64,000 nucleotides of DNA from Tubulanus polymorphus (lineage: Eukaryota; Nemertea; Palaeonemertea; Tubulaniformes; Tubulanidae): contig NC_134027.1 of NCBI RefSeq assembly GCF_964204645.1, positions 911,501-975,500 of the forward strand, given 5' to 3'. How positions within the stretch are numbered: position 1 is the first letter of the stretch; each line of letters begins with the position of its first letter. Positions 12,501 through 21,798 of this stretch are shown in pieces. The position numbers and the translations under genes were made by a program. The notes beneath the pieces are model-generated. The model saw nothing but the letters and a program-made list of their open reading frames with translations. It did no database searches and was not told the origin of the DNA.

Positions 12501-12847
12501 TTTGTACCCCCTTTGAGCCTTGTGATGAACCGCATCATTACAACACGCATCATTTCATGCTCAACTTATGATTTGAAATAAAATGTGGGTACCAAAATGT
12601 GAAATAATCATACAAAGAGCAACCGTCAGATTATGGGTACTGATCTGTTGTATCGGATGAATCTATGTTTTTTACCTTTACGAGATTTTTTCCTTTTCGG
12701 GATCGTGAACTTTTTCAATGAATCCACATCAATGATAGTAGCATCCTCCAACTCGTGAGTACTGCTCTCAGCCATTCCTCTATCATCACGACCTCCAGCC
12801 GGAATACTGTCAGCTATATCCCGCACCTCTCTCGTCCTGTTCGACAT
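1..12847 (-). CDS. TASOR: TASOR-like (FAM208A) HUSH-complex scaffold gene, 3' end cut off by window
   Basis: Fourteen exons (12676-12847, 11555-11706, 11027-11122, 10874-10946, 9769-9989, 8866-9178, 8139-8458, 7489-7561, 7215-7385, 3949-5173, 1549-1643, 1036-1462, 634-782, <1-558) join with consistent phases into about 1,348 codons without a stop. Residues about 90-300 match the DUF3715/pseudo-PARP block of TASOR: LIHNDDL, YLERRKHMR, SYAFLYT, CLGNPKMG, VVIFKIIKGKTKS, PTPNFDCHISK (about 210-220) and LPYAILQFQY. The later stretch around GWYYNYCELRE to LHCVFVSKK matches the region that follows it in vertebrate TASOR. In vertebrates TASOR scaffolds HUSH (with MPP8 and periphilin), which spreads H3K9me3 over retroelements in the nucleus. 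The C-terminal half is low-complexity, rich in S, T and Q. The start has an in-frame TAA 15 bases upstream (12863-12865). The paralogues TASOR2 or TEX15 are possible alternatives. The match is from remembered family sequence, not a search. Confidence 0.86.
634..782 (-). CDS. TASOR: TASOR-like exon 13
   Basis: 149 bases, phase 2 in and phase 1 out, acceptor tatttcag|AGAT and donor AGAG|gtaact. Encodes DAATTEPSEFERCATESVRA and then VSCKIERLPPPIRNR. The phase fits both neighbours. No domain recognised. Confidence 0.75.
1036..1462 (-). CDS. TASOR: TASOR-like exon 12
   Basis: 427 bases, phase 1 in and phase 2 out, acceptor tgcag|AAAA and donor TCGCT|gtgagt. Encodes GENKENIHHMVSMHMLPLQS, SIMFLTTIAPKYNFFTGDFD, then VGSVLHDVKITFENQHKDH. 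The central hydrophobic/aromatic part looks folded. I cannot assign it to a named domain. Confidence 0.8.
1549..1643 (-). CDS. TASOR: TASOR-like exon 11 (small linking exon)
   Basis: 95 bases, acceptor tttag|GTCC and donor AAAG|gtacgg. Encodes SKRKLSEDLTEIPQLENSSK then VLKSSPATVTK. I found it because exon 10 leaves in phase 2 and exon 12 needs phase 1. This exon converts exactly between them and stays open. Confidence 0.75.
1753..1842. repeat. 28-bp minisatellite, about 3 copies
   Basis: The unit starts gagtggatactgtactggac and is repeated three times with few changes. Confidence 0.85.
3474..3571. mobile_element. foldback element (CCGGGTATC family)
   Basis: The left arm tttatagaccgggtatc pairs with the right arm gatacccagtctataaa. 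The same arm motif recurs in the larger foldback at 57092-57207. No coding capacity. Confidence 0.6.
3949..5173 (-). CDS. TASOR: TASOR-like exon 10 (long low-complexity exon)
   Basis: 1,225 bases, phase 1 in and phase 2 out, acceptor tttcag|CTTC and donor GG|gttagt. It encodes about 408 residues. Helical patches (HELLQTISDLVTSHK, LDLINKCLEKVRSA) and a conserved-looking segment (VYYCGYDEFIPLYKP) are followed by long S/T/Q-rich runs, including serine runs and a glutamine run near the C-terminal end. The acceptor sequence cttgtttcag closely resembles each unit of the minisatellite directly upstream in the intron (5177-5378). Confidence 0.83.
5177..5378. repeat. 22-25-bp minisatellite, about 9 copies, abutting exon 10 acceptor
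   Basis: The unit is gaaacaagtagtagtcaaac plus ag or aatta. On the transcribed strand each unit reads actacttgtttc, the same context as the real acceptor of exon 10, but with ctg or taa in place of the ag. Confidence 0.9.
5379..5840. other. intron 9 stretch with TTCCCTGAC-type repeat
   Basis: Non-coding. Around 5690 it carries ttccctgacccttgacc, a motif also seen at 24290-24530 and 38640-38700, suggesting a dispersed element. Confidence 0.4.
5841..6618. repeat. 65-bp satellite, about 12 copies, with telomere-like core
   Basis: Units start at 5841, 5906, 5971, 6036, 6101, 6166, 6231, 6296 and 6361 (exactly 65 bp apart), followed by three diverged units. Each contains ttaaccctaaccctag, then ttattggtca, then atgcaaat. 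The first nine are almost identical. The last three have drifted. Confidence 0.95.
6619..7214. other. intron 9 remainder
   Basis: AT-rich non-coding sequence between the satellite and exon 9. I see no gene or repeat in it. Confidence 0.6.
7215..7385 (-). CDS. TASOR: TASOR-like exon 9
   Basis: 171 bases, phase 1 in and out, donor GCAG|gtaaat. Encodes SLSILHCVFVSKKPRVGSGK and then a G/P/S-rich tail ending NNPVSPTAPSTPVLA. This marks the end of the folded region. The next exon is disordered. Confidence 0.83.
7489..7561 (-). CDS. TASOR: TASOR-like exon 8
   Basis: A 73-base exon, acceptor cag|GTG and donor TTAG|gtaagt. Encodes VIIQKLIDDVDVLLLPDGEL then TLKLG. It aligns with the L-x-K-L-D-x-E-x-L-V-L-V...G-x-L-F-L-L segment of TASOR. 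Confidence 0.85.
7740..8134. repeat. 52-bp minisatellite, 7 copies, ending at exon 7 donor
   Basis: The motif aagctagggtacc recurs at 7782, 7834, 7886, 7938, 7990, 8042 and 8094. The last unit breaks off at gaac|ttac, where ttac begins the exon 7 donor. Confidence 0.95.
8139..8458 (-). CDS. TASOR: TASOR-like exon 7
   Basis: 320 bases, phase 1 in and phase 0 out. Encodes VFRKFWASYTKVGFK, YLCDRLFNCSIGDIV, then ETCHYGWYYNYCELREQKG and a leucine-rich helix. The last part aligns with the G-M-Y-C-S-L-Y-E-V-V-E segment of human TASOR. A MITE-like element begins 6 bases beyond the acceptor and a 52-bp minisatellite ends 4 bases beyond the donor, so both splice sites sit in repeat-derived surroundings. 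Confidence 0.85.
8464..8822. mobile_element. MITE-like element with imperfect terminal inverted repeats
   Basis: The left end reads acagtaaattctctctatag, then aaaacctccc and aacactttt. The right end, reverse-complemented, reads cacagtaaaacctctcac, then gaacactttt. It fills almost all of intron 6 and has no ORF. The ends resemble DNA transposons with CAGTAAAACCTCT termini known from other animals (from memory). Confidence 0.65.
8866..9178 (-). CDS. TASOR: TASOR-like exon 6
   Basis: Acceptor gttgtag|ATT. Encodes IYIYEYNEDL, then KPRQILPYAILQFQYTSKK, a basic linker, then VNYFVVWSGKIRTNSGKYSW. These match the Y-x-Y-E-Y, P-x-x-x-P-Y-A-V and L-W-x-G-x-L segments of TASOR. I chose the donor CCCG|gtaaaa (phase 1) because only this phase joins exon 7 without a stop. 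A stronger-looking gtaagt lies 9 bases further on but breaks the frame. Confidence 0.85.
9179..9768 (-). other. TASOR-like intron 5
   Basis: AT-rich. I see no exon, repeat array or element. Confidence 0.6.
9769..9989 (-). CDS. TASOR: TASOR-like exon 5 (DUF3715 core)
   Basis: 221 bases, phase 1 in and phase 0 out. It encodes CRHADIL, then VVIFKIIKGKTKSM, then LEPTPNFDCHISKTTP. The last is the most diagnostic TASOR-family motif (P-T-P-x-F-D-C-H-x-S-K). A PARP-like NAD site is not evident, in line with TASOR being a pseudo-PARP. Confidence 0.92.
10118..10800. repeat. 86-bp minisatellite, 8 copies, in TASOR-like intron 4
   Basis: The motif gcagtaagagacagagtcta recurs at 10126, 10218, 10303, 10389, 10475, 10561, 10647 and 10733. 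Most spacings are 86 bp. Confidence 0.95.
10874..10946 (-). CDS. TASOR: TASOR-like exon 4
   Basis: A 73-base exon, acceptor ttccag|GCT and donor G|gtgagt. Encodes AKKLCSEGTSVGNCEFSCLG then NPKMG. It matches the TASOR pattern C-x-x-G-L-x-V-G-x...L-G-N-P-x-x-G of the pseudo-PARP fold. Confidence 0.88.
11027..11122 (-). CDS. TASOR: TASOR-like exon 3
   Basis: A 96-base phase 0 exon, acceptor aacag|TAT and donor GCA|gtaagt. Encodes YLERRKHMRTAGYSEKEITD and then SYAFLYTKDLDA. This corresponds to the TASOR segment with the E-x-R-R-E-M-K-R...E-L-x-E-S-Y-C-F-L pattern. Confidence 0.88.
11123..11554 (-). other. TASOR-like intron 2
   Basis: Non-coding. Near 11240-11290 it contains a short ccactaggtgtcgct-type motif that recurs in the foldback at 41231-41495. 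Confidence 0.5.
11555..11706 (-). CDS. TASOR: TASOR-like exon 2
   Basis: Acceptor tatag|AA, donor CGG|gtaagt, entering in phase 1 and leaving in phase 0. Encodes ELLEKVGLESRQYLNDVLPL and then a segment ending AFLIHNDDLTTR. This matches the start of the TASOR DUF3715 domain, where human TASOR has a similar K-L-I-H-N-E-K-L stretch. Confidence 0.85.
12028..12055. repeat. (GAT)n microsatellite
   Basis: Eight or more uninterrupted gat triplets in TASOR-like intron 1. Confidence 0.9.
12060..12495. mobile_element. candidate foldback/MITE element in intron 1 with nested hairpins
   Basis: Ends carry ggaatcccttcaccc (left) and ggtgaaggaatccct (right), which are roughly inverted. Inside are a perfect 8-bp hairpin (12183-12190 with 12198-12205), opposed aaccgatttt/aaatcggttt copies, and a near-perfect 30-bp palindrome at 12436-12465. 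No ORF. Confidence 0.5.
12436..12465. other. 30-bp near-perfect palindrome
   Basis: cttagtgtctg is followed by ctgtacat and then its exact complement cagacactaag. The inner bases also pair except for one position, giving 15-bp arms with a single mismatch. Confidence 0.85.
12676..12847 (-). CDS. TASOR: TASOR-like exon 1 (start codon)
   Basis: The ATG is at 12845-12847, with an in-frame TAA at 12863-12865 that fixes it as the start. The exon encodes about 57 residues: an acidic stretch (HELEDATIIDVDSL) followed by a strongly basic one (IPKRKKSRKG), a possible nuclear localisation signal. The donor is G|gtaaaa, phase 1. Read-through past the donor would stop soon after, at 12626. Confidence 0.85.
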
Positions 12848-12962
12848 TTTAAATGACGTTTTTTAATCACATTTTCTCTTGATTTTTCGCTAAGACTGCG
12901 GACACATTCGCCATGTTTAACTCTAAACCATTCACAGTTCGGTTTACAAACCAGCCGCTGGC

Positions 12963-13001
12963 CGACTCAGTTCTATAAAAGCCACGCTGATTGGCTGATC
13001 T
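12963..13001 (-). promoter_or_regulatory. putative proximal promoter of TASOR-like gene (CCAAT box)
   Basis: On the minus strand the sequence cagCCAATCAGcg (CCAAT at 12990-12994) fits the NF-Y consensus closely and lies about 145 bases upstream of the start codon. A TATAAAA (12974-12980) reads on the plus strand, so it may not serve this gene. The transcription start is not known. Confidence 0.45.
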
Positions 13002-13550
13002 TGAACTGATCGCTTACTCGCTTGCCAGTAGTTGAATTTGTGAGCTCGCGTGCCAGGGGTAGGAATCCAGATTATCTATGATATGTGATGTATGATGTGG
13101 GAATTCCTAAAATTGTTGTATTCTGTAAACAGTATTGATATCTATCTATAGTTGTTATTTCATGGTTCTGGTCTCTTTAATTCTCTTTAACCCGAGAGTT
13201 TGTAAGCTTATAGTTCAGATGTTCATATCATAGAACTCAGAATAGTTCAGTGTTATTAGATTTAGACGGGTTCCGCCACGATTCCCTCCTGTTAAATGGA
13301 ATATACATCAGGCTACTTTAGATAATTGCGCTCGGACAAATAATTTCTGTGAAGGTTGGAATAATTAATTCTTCAATCTTGTTGGGCATCGTCATCCCTC
13401 TATTTGGCGGATATTCAGGGACTTCAGCACGAGAATGCTGCAGTTAGTGCTATCATTGAACAAGATCGAATTGGCCAACTCCCGGCAAAGCGCATCTGTA
13501 CAAAAATGTGGACTTACAAAAACGTTCGAAAAATGTGTGCATGGATTATA

Positions 13551-13772
13551 AGGCTAAACAAAAATGATACCTTGTTTCTCCGCAGCGGCCGGGTCATTTT
13601 TGTAAAATATGATAAAATTTATAAACAGTTCATTTCTATAGCGGCCGGGTCTGTTATGGTAAAATTGATCACGATTTTAAAAAAAGTAATGTATAGGGTA
13701 GATAGGCGGCCGGCCGGGTAAACATTTAAGCTCAGCAGAGCGGAGAAACAAGGTATCAATTTTCTTTAGCCT
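13551..13772. mobile_element. MITE-like element, about 222 bp, with 33-bp inverted repeats
   Basis: The left end aggctaaacaaaaatgatac continues cttgtttctccgc. The right end is its complement gcggagaaacaaggtatcaa, continuing to tttagcct. The interior has three gcggccgggt motifs. TA dinucleotides flank the element, but the target duplication is not clear-cut. No transposase. Confidence 0.8.
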
Positions 13773-16700
13773 AATACTAGGCGGATCATATACAGAACAA
13801 TATGGTTTGGTTCTACAGTCGTTAACACAGAAAATAACAAACAACACATGAAATTTAAGAAGTTATTCAATTTTTTTATTTCCAAATGTTTAAAGGAACA
13901 GTTAATCAATGAATCATCTTTAATTCTTTATTATCGACAAGAAATGATAATTATTTCATTCATTTAGCATCCTGTATTTAATAAATATCAATTCAACCCC
14001 AGACATTTAAAGCGAACAGAATCAAGTGGGCTTCAAATCAGAGCGAAAAAACACAACTGATTAAAACCTGTTTATCACCACCAAATATTTGTCTTGTTAA
14101 CTTTACACAATTTCAACAAATCATTTTATCTATTTTACATCATCATCAATGTTATCTCCAGCTTTCAGATATCATCTCGTTATTACAGGGCTTGTATGAA
14201 TATTAATGGATCCTTATTCTAAACCAGATGACATTAAGTACTCTATGAGGTAGGCCAGAGATGTTGATATGTGGTGAATGAAATCCTTCAAACTCTCAAT
14301 ATTTCATTTAGAGCCAAGAGAACAATCTCTATCGACCTCCAATACGCATAAATTAAAACAAAAAAAAAACTTTATCATTGAGTCGAAGGATTAATTTAAA
14401 ACTTTCTACGGAAAATGTAGATATTTTCGTCTTTACGAACAAAGCTAAATCAGCAGTTTTTGTTTTTCATGTTTCAATTTGTCAGTTTGAAATCTTACTC
14501 ATTCAACATTTTCTATACATTTATATCTTGCGTCTATTTAAATACGGTTTACATAAAACTAAACAATAAATCAAGAGTCAACTGAATACAGTAAAAACTG
14601 AAGTATTTTACATGTTTCTAGATTCTGTGTTTTCGATGAAGTATCTATGGATATTTATACAGCAGACTCCGCCCTATCCGTTATCTACGCAGTTGTACAT
14701 TTGAACACTATGAAACAACTGAACATGATATTTCAAAATCAAAATATTTTTGAAGCTCCGATTCTAGGAATGTGCACAACTTCACGACAGCCAAATTTCT
14801 GGATAATTTGGTAAATTTCGAACGCAGGTCTGAAGTCTACTGTATTTTTCCCTTTAAGATTAAAAGCTCGCTGGAAGCAAAGCAGAAAAACTTTCATTCA
14901 TTGCTTTCAGATTTACATAAAATGTTCATCATATAGATTATTATTACTATAATAATTACTATCATCATTCATAATATCAATAATTATAATTGTTACAGAT
15001 ATTGTCTATAGTTGATGTATATATATATATAGAGAGGAGAATCTGAGGAATGTATTTAAGGCTACAGTTTTTACAGCATTTTTACAAAATGCTGTGGCAA
15101 GCACCAGAAATATTACTGGACAAAACCTCGTGCATCTACTTTAGGTATTTCTTCTCTAAGGAAATTCAAAAAATTGTTGAGACATCTTTTCTCTAGCAAA
15201 GTTTCAGAATTCAGACGTGGATTAACGCGGGTTAAAAACTCAAACAGTACAGTAATGAATGCGCGCAGACTATTGATCTGAAAGAGCAAAATCTGAAAGA
15301 GCAAAATACCAAGCGTAGACTAGATGTATACAGTATACAAACACAGTGAACTTCGTAAATCTGCGAAAAAGTTTAGTAATTATTTGATCTTCAAGCTGAA
15401 TTAGTTCTTTTTATGAGATAGAATAAGCTTCATTTTTTATATCGTATTCGAGAATAAATAGTTATTCAGAAAATGTACACATATTTACCGTATATATATA
15501 TATATTGTATAGAAGACAAACGTTCTTTTTTTGGTTGAAGAAATGTTGAAGATTAATTCAATATTTGGTTTTTACTTTTAACAGATTCCTTGATTAAACG
15601 TGTTAAAGATAGTTTTCGATTCAATGGTCTATTTTTTTCATTTTATGGTTTGACAACATTTTCGCAACATCACAAATTCTCCTTTCATAAATGAATTACA
15701 TTTTTCAAAGTACAATTTTTTTCATCGACCAATAAATAACCCAAAATTTAATGCACATTTTCAAATACCAGGGTATAGGAGGAAACCCTTCACTGCTTGA
15801 CCAGCTGAGTCAATCATTCAAAACAGTATCCAAAATATTTGAATTTCATCTAGAATCATACTATACCTAAATCAGTCAGTGAGAAAAAATATTGGATTCA
15901 TTTTCGAAACTTTTTCCATCAACTAAAAATTGATTTTAAAAATTTATATTGGTCAAAAATTAGAAATATTGGAGTTTGGTAAATTTCTGAAAATTAACAA
16001 TTAGTTTTAATACTTCAAAATGTATACAAACTCAGCGATATATAAATAATGAATGCTGTGATAAAACAGACACTGTTCTGAGATTGATACTGAGGGCAGC
16101 AGGCTTTCATTAGGCTGAATATTTTCGGTAAAGTAAAGGAGTTTATTTTATATATAATATTGTATTTATATATGAATATATTCATTCACGTATGTGCTGG
16201 ACCCAGTTCTACAGTTCTGAGTTAGAATGAACCATTTTTGATTCTAACTCACAACTATGGAACTGGATCCTGTTGTTTTGTTGTACTGAGAAGGTATTCT
16301 GCAAATAAAACTAACATTGAACAGAAACATTAAATATAATACATGTACAATGAATTTCACAATACACAAATCATACACACAATAACCGACCGTGTCAGCG
16401 GATCAATATCACAACAAGGTCAAGGTCAAACACCGTCATCAAGTTCAAGGCTGTTCGTTGGTTGTTATATGACATGTACTGAGTTTTGGTCACGAATTAG
16501 ATTAATATCCAGAATGAGCTAATGGTCATTTTGTTCCACAATTTACGATTTAGAACCCGAGTTCTCGATGACTATTTGAGCTACAACATTGTGTAGATGA
16601 TATTTTACAGAAAATAATGAGAAATTCTAACAGTGCTTACCGTTAATCTAAATAAAACAAGTATAATAAATAAATATATAATGCATGAAATTACAGCTAT

Positions 16701-17033
16701 GAGCTATATGAACAATGTACAGTAAGAAAAACAGCTTCATTCTCGAGTTAAACCTTGGCAAGAGACGCTTTCATATATATATCATTCATAGAGATTAATT
16801 AATTCATTGCAACTGAAGTACATTCAAAATACACAACAAACCAGTCAGTTAGTCGAGATAGAGAGCGAGCACAGGAAAATATAATGAATATTACATAAAG
16901 TTCAGTTCTCAAGTTTCGATTTTATCAAGCTTTTTTAGTCTTTGTCAATTGAAGTCGGTTAAAAAGAATGGAATAATGTTTCATCGTAACGTTGCAGACG
17001 CCATTACAGTAAACCTTGCCTAACTCGGATCTA
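13773..17033. other. intergenic AT-rich stretch, no gene seen
   Basis: Long AT-rich sequence between the two genes with only short chance ORFs. It holds a small foldback (16199-16270) and short TA runs. It could be the distal 3' UTR of the WNK gene, since TTTATT (AATAAA on the minus strand) occurs near 13870, but nothing proves it. Confidence 0.5.
16199..16270. mobile_element. 72-bp foldback of the GGACCCAGTTCC family
   Basis: The left arm starts ggacccagttctacagtt and runs through gagttagaat. The right arm is its complement, attctaactc...aactggatcc. Arms are about 30 bp with few mismatches around an AT-rich loop. Confidence 0.8.
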
Positions 17034-17171
17034 AACTTGACACAGACCAAAACGTTCAAATTCTTACCTTTTAAACTCATTTTCAAACTTCTCTCAAAGA
17101 CAAACTTGACACAGACCAAAACGTTCAAATTCTTACCTTTTAAACTCATTTTCAAACTTCTCTCAAAGACA
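17034..17171. repeat. 69-bp direct duplication
   Basis: The block starting aacttgacacagaccaaaac is repeated exactly at 17034 and 17103. Confidence 0.9.
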
Positions 17172-20152
17172 AAATTTTGACATCTTTCATTTTCCTAAAT
17201 TAAGGTTTACTTTTAACCATTAGATCCATCAAGTTGGCCGCACTTTTCTCATCGTAGATGGAAAATATCATCAATGAGAACTTTACTTTATGATGATCCG
17301 TTCACAAATAAATAAAATTTGCGTCGCAGGTTATCTTTTCTATGTTTATCACTACACAAGCATTCTCATTTTTCTAACTATTCGTTTTTAAGTCTGGACT
17401 TTTCGTATATTGTTCTGAGTTATATATATAAAAATATACATTAAGTCGTAGTTAATGTCGTTAGATGTTTTTGAGCACTTTTTTGGATATGAAATACATA
17501 ACACACGCACACACATGCGCACACACACGCGCACACATGTGAGTTCAACATAAACCCACACAGGTAGAGCAGCGATCAGTGCGTCACGACTCCAGTCAGT
17601 ATATCTAGGCGGCGAGCAGGAGAAAGCGCTATATACATATGATATATATATATATATATACCGTGGTGTATGTATCATGTATTAGAAGTTTGTGTTTATT
17701 TACAAGAGGAAAATGTTTGCGTAACTTTGTGGAAGTTTACAAATTACAAATAATCCTCCTTCTGATTATTCCATATATTTCTTCTTTCTATGTATATTAT
17801 TTACACAAATATTCCCCCCCCCCCCCCACACACACACAAATACGATTTATATTTTAAAAAAAACCTAATGAATCAGATTTTAAAAAAACTACTGATGTCT
17901 GAAAAAAATGGTGGCAGTGGCCGAACCTCATTTTAACTGATCTCGACCCCCAATAACTTTCAGACCCTTTAATGACTACCTCTATTATCACCCAATGACA
18001 TCATCAAATTGACTAGTGATTTCATTTACAAAATGAAGCTCAATTAAGATCGATATGGCTATTTAGTGATGTCATATAGGAGGTATTTCTGAAGGTCAAC
18101 ATTTCCAAAAGGGTTTAAAGCTCATTCCACCACTAGGGGTCGGCACAATACGGCCCCCACGCTGTATATCCAAACAGAATCGGTTATAACGAGGTTTAAC
18201 CCTACCACAGGAAAAAAAGATCGTAGTACTTAACAAAATTAAACCTTCCGAACTAAATGATCAGTATTAATTTAGGCTACGATCGCGTAATAAAAGATTA
18301 ACATCAATTCACTCAGTTGATCTGACTAATAATAGATGATCGAACGTCTATAAGATCATTGAAATATGAAGAACAGACGATTCTTCTATATTTTAACAGC
18401 ACAGTAAATGCTGCAACATGCATAATATGTGTGTGTTTCGTTTGCTTATTTTATGAAAGACTTCGGTAATATTTTTGTTGCCGCGGTTGCAACAATGATG
18501 TGTGGGAAGCGTGCTCCCGACAACGCGACGGGAGAATATCGTAAATTAAGATTAGGGATCAGCGAGTTTAGTTATTTTATCGAGATTAGTTCCGTCTAAT
18601 TTGAAAGAATTAAGTATTTTTTTTTTAAAGAAATGAAAACGATATTTGTAGGGAGATGATTTCGATATCGAAAAGTTAAAGCTTTTATCTCAAAAGTCGT
18701 CTTTTGATGCGAAAGTTTTTCGAATGATTCATGAAAGCTTTATGGTTGCAGAGTGCAGTAGAATGAGGTCAGGTTTGATCTGATATTAGATAAATCACCC
18801 TCATCATCCTGAAGTCAGTACATGTAATGATACATGTCGCTGATGTTGTCTTAGTCGTGACTTTCATTGTATTGATTATTCATCCAAATGATGACTTACA
18901 TGAGTTTGACTATTGACTACTGGTAATCAATTGTTTGACATGTATTGAAGTCTATCTGAGAATTAGTAAAGAATTCAAGCGAGAATCATCTTTTCAGAAG
19001 CCTACCAAGTTGTCAAACCGGGGCGCCATTCCACAGCCTCGATGAGACATGAACTTAAACCGGTTCTATTTAAATAAGTCTGAGAAACTGGACCTCGAAC
19101 CACTGCATCCTCTCCCATCCTACTGTCTGTACGGGTGACTGTGTTATAGTGATTTTAAATGCAAACTATCAAATTTTCAGACTTCAAATTCTAAGTCGGT
19201 AAACCACGTTCGCGCAGGCAGTCTTATTTCTGCATTGTTCCCATCGTTTTGTTATGTTTTTGTTTAAAGTTTTAAATACAGACTATTTACAACTACTAAT
19301 ACTGTGGTGTCAATGAAATTTTTACAGTTTCAAATCAATCGTTTTTTCTACAATATCTCAATTTTTTCCATTTTTTTTTGGAATGAGAAAAATTAGTGTA
19401 AAATGAAACTTATACTTTTGTAGTAATAACTGTTTACGATGATGAAATCAGTCTATTTTTTTGGTTCTCTTCCTCTGAGCCCCTCGACGAATACCGCGAG
19501 TCCAGTTCCACAGTTGTCGGTCAAATTTGATTCATTAATAGTTCTTCAAAATGTTTTTAGAACACAGTTCTTGGTTTTGATTCTAAAAATTACTAAATCT
19601 AACAGAGAACTGTTGAAGTTTTAATTTGTAAAGAAGTGCAACCACTTATTTGAGGTATGAAGCTACAAACCTTACTCTTGATCCTCGTGGCCCACATAAA
19701 GTTATCCTTAGGAAAGAATCCTCTCAACTGCGATGAAATAAGACACGAATTTGCAATTTTGCATGATGTCAATTTCATCTCTCTCTGATCGATGAGTTTT
19801 GATCCATCCATGAATCCGAAACACGACTTCAAATATCTGAGTTAACTGAATTTCGAAAGACAACTAGATGTTTTTTTTACGTTTTTTTTTTTAATGGAAC
19901 CAACCTCAAATGTGGGTTCGTTTATTCACCGTTTTATAAAATAAGAGAAGAGTTTATCGTCGCACAGAGAGAATATTCAACCCACAAAAATATCGAAGAA
20001 AACATATTCACATTTTTTTTTCAATGAATTCATCAGTCGTAGCAACGAAAAAGTAAAGTTTCATTTTACCCGGAAATTTCTCGCAGAAAAAAATACAGAT
20101 TACAAGATTATTTTACTGTACAGCAATTTACGAAATCCTCCTCAGAGGACCA
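17172..20152. other. intergenic stretch, no gene seen
   Basis: Holds (CA)n/(TA)n runs near 17500-17660, a poly-C/(CA)n run near 17815-17840, and a diverged GGACCCAGTTCC-family copy near 19497-19620. A TTTATT at 19921-19926 (AATAAA on the minus strand) is a possible distal polyadenylation signal for WNK. Confidence 0.5.
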
Positions 20153-21156
20153 CGTTCATTCTTGAGAGGAGTACGTTCACTCTCGAGAGGAGTACGTTCA
20201 TTCTCCAGAGGAGTACGTTCATTCTCGAGAGGAGTGCGTTCATTCTCGAGAGGAGTACGTTCACTCTCCAGAGGAGTACGTTCATTCTCCAGAGGAGTGC
20301 GTTCATTCTCGAGAGGAGTGCGTTCATTCTCGAGAGGAGTACGTTCATTCTTGAGAGGAGTGCGTTCATTCTCGAGAGGAGTACGTTCACTCTCCAGAGG
20401 AGTACGTTCATTCTCCAGAGGAGTGCGTTCATTCTCGAGAGGAGTACATTCACTCTCGAGAGGAGTACGTTCATTCTTGAGAGGAGTACGTTCACTCTCG
20501 AGAGGAGTACGTTCATTCTCCAGAGGAGTGCGTTCATTCTCGAGAGGAGTACATTCACTCTCGAGAGGAGTACGTTCATTCTCGAGAGGAGTACGTTCAT
20601 TCTCGAGAGGAGTACATTCACTCTCGAGAGGAGTACGTTCATTCTTGAGAGGAGTACGTTCACTCTCGAGAGGAGTACGTTCATTCTCCAGAGGAGTGCG
20701 TTCATTCTCGAGAGGAGTACGTTCATTCTCGAGAGGAGTGCGTTCACTCTCGAGAGGAGTGCGTTCACTCTCGAGAGGAGTACGTTCACTCTCGAGAGGA
20801 GTACGTTCATTCTCGAGAGGAGTACGTTCATTCTCGAGAGGAGTACGTTCATTCTCGAGAGGAGTACGTTCATTCTCGAGAGGGGTACGTTCATTCTCGA
20901 GAGGAGTACGTTCATTCTCGAGAGGAGTACGTTCATTCTCGAGAGGAGTACGTTCATTCTCGAGAGTAGTACGTTCATTCGCGAGAGGAGTACGTTCATT
21001 CTCGAGAGGAGTGCGTTCATTCTCGAGAGGAGTGCGTTCACTCTCGAGAGGAGTGCGTTCACTCTCGAGAGGAGTACGTTCATTCTCGAGAGGAGTGCGT
21101 TCACTCTCGAGAGGAGTGCGTTCACTCTCGAGAGGAGTACGTTCATTCTCGAGACG
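20153..21156. repeat. 21-bp minisatellite, about 48 copies
   Basis: The unit is cattctcgagaggagtacgt plus one base, with variation at a handful of positions. Because 21 is a multiple of three and the unit has no stop, both strands show long open frames (334 and 341 codons). These are repeat artefacts, not genes. It may lie in the WNK 3' UTR. Confidence 0.97.
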
Positions 21157-21798
21157 ACACTATAAGCTCCGCGTCAATCACTTTTAATCTATTTACAACA
21201 TCATAATGGAATGTTTGGAACACACTCCAAATTCTTGTGACGGATCTAGAATTGGATCGCAGGATCTCGACTCCAGACTCCGTATCGTTAAATCAATCAA
21301 TCTTCAAATCAGGACCACGTGAAAATCTAGTCTATATTTACATCATTATACACACAAGGGGCATTCAATAAGTACGTACGTTATTAAACAGCTCGTTAGT
21401 GAGAGACAGCGCGAGAAAATTAACCACTTCTCTTGTAGTACATAATGCTTAAACTTGCATAGGTACATGTCGGGAGGGAGGTCTATTAAGCCACCTCCTC
21501 CAGTATCTCCATGTACGTAATGCTTTAACTTTCATAGATATCGTACTTTACTTTATGAACGAGCCCAAATTGTCAAAAACAAAATGTCAGTATTTGTTTA
21601 TGATTATTATCAAATGAATGTGGTGTGAATGTTTGTGTGTGGCCCAATATTCATATAATATAGCACCTAAACACATAAAATACAACAGCAGTTGTTTCAC
21701 ATTAGCATCATCACAATATTGCCTATAAACGAGTGTCATTATCATCCTATAAACACTACACAATTATCTATTCATATTCATATATAATAACGGTAGAT
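21157..21798. other. stretch downstream of WNK, no gene seen
   Basis: AT-rich. Around 21358-21535 it carries cattcaataagtacgtacg and gtacgtaatgct motifs that resemble the MITE at 38198-38340. Confidence 0.4.

Noticed and set aside
13404-13721. 105-codon plus-strand ORF upstream of TASOR-like gene
   Set aside because: Its second half lies in a MITE, the product resembles nothing I know, and no splice or promoter evidence supports it.
20142-21187. Two long overlapping ORFs (334 codons minus, 341 codons plus)
   Set aside because: Both arise from a 21-bp stop-free tandem repeat. There is no non-repeat coding sequence or splice context.
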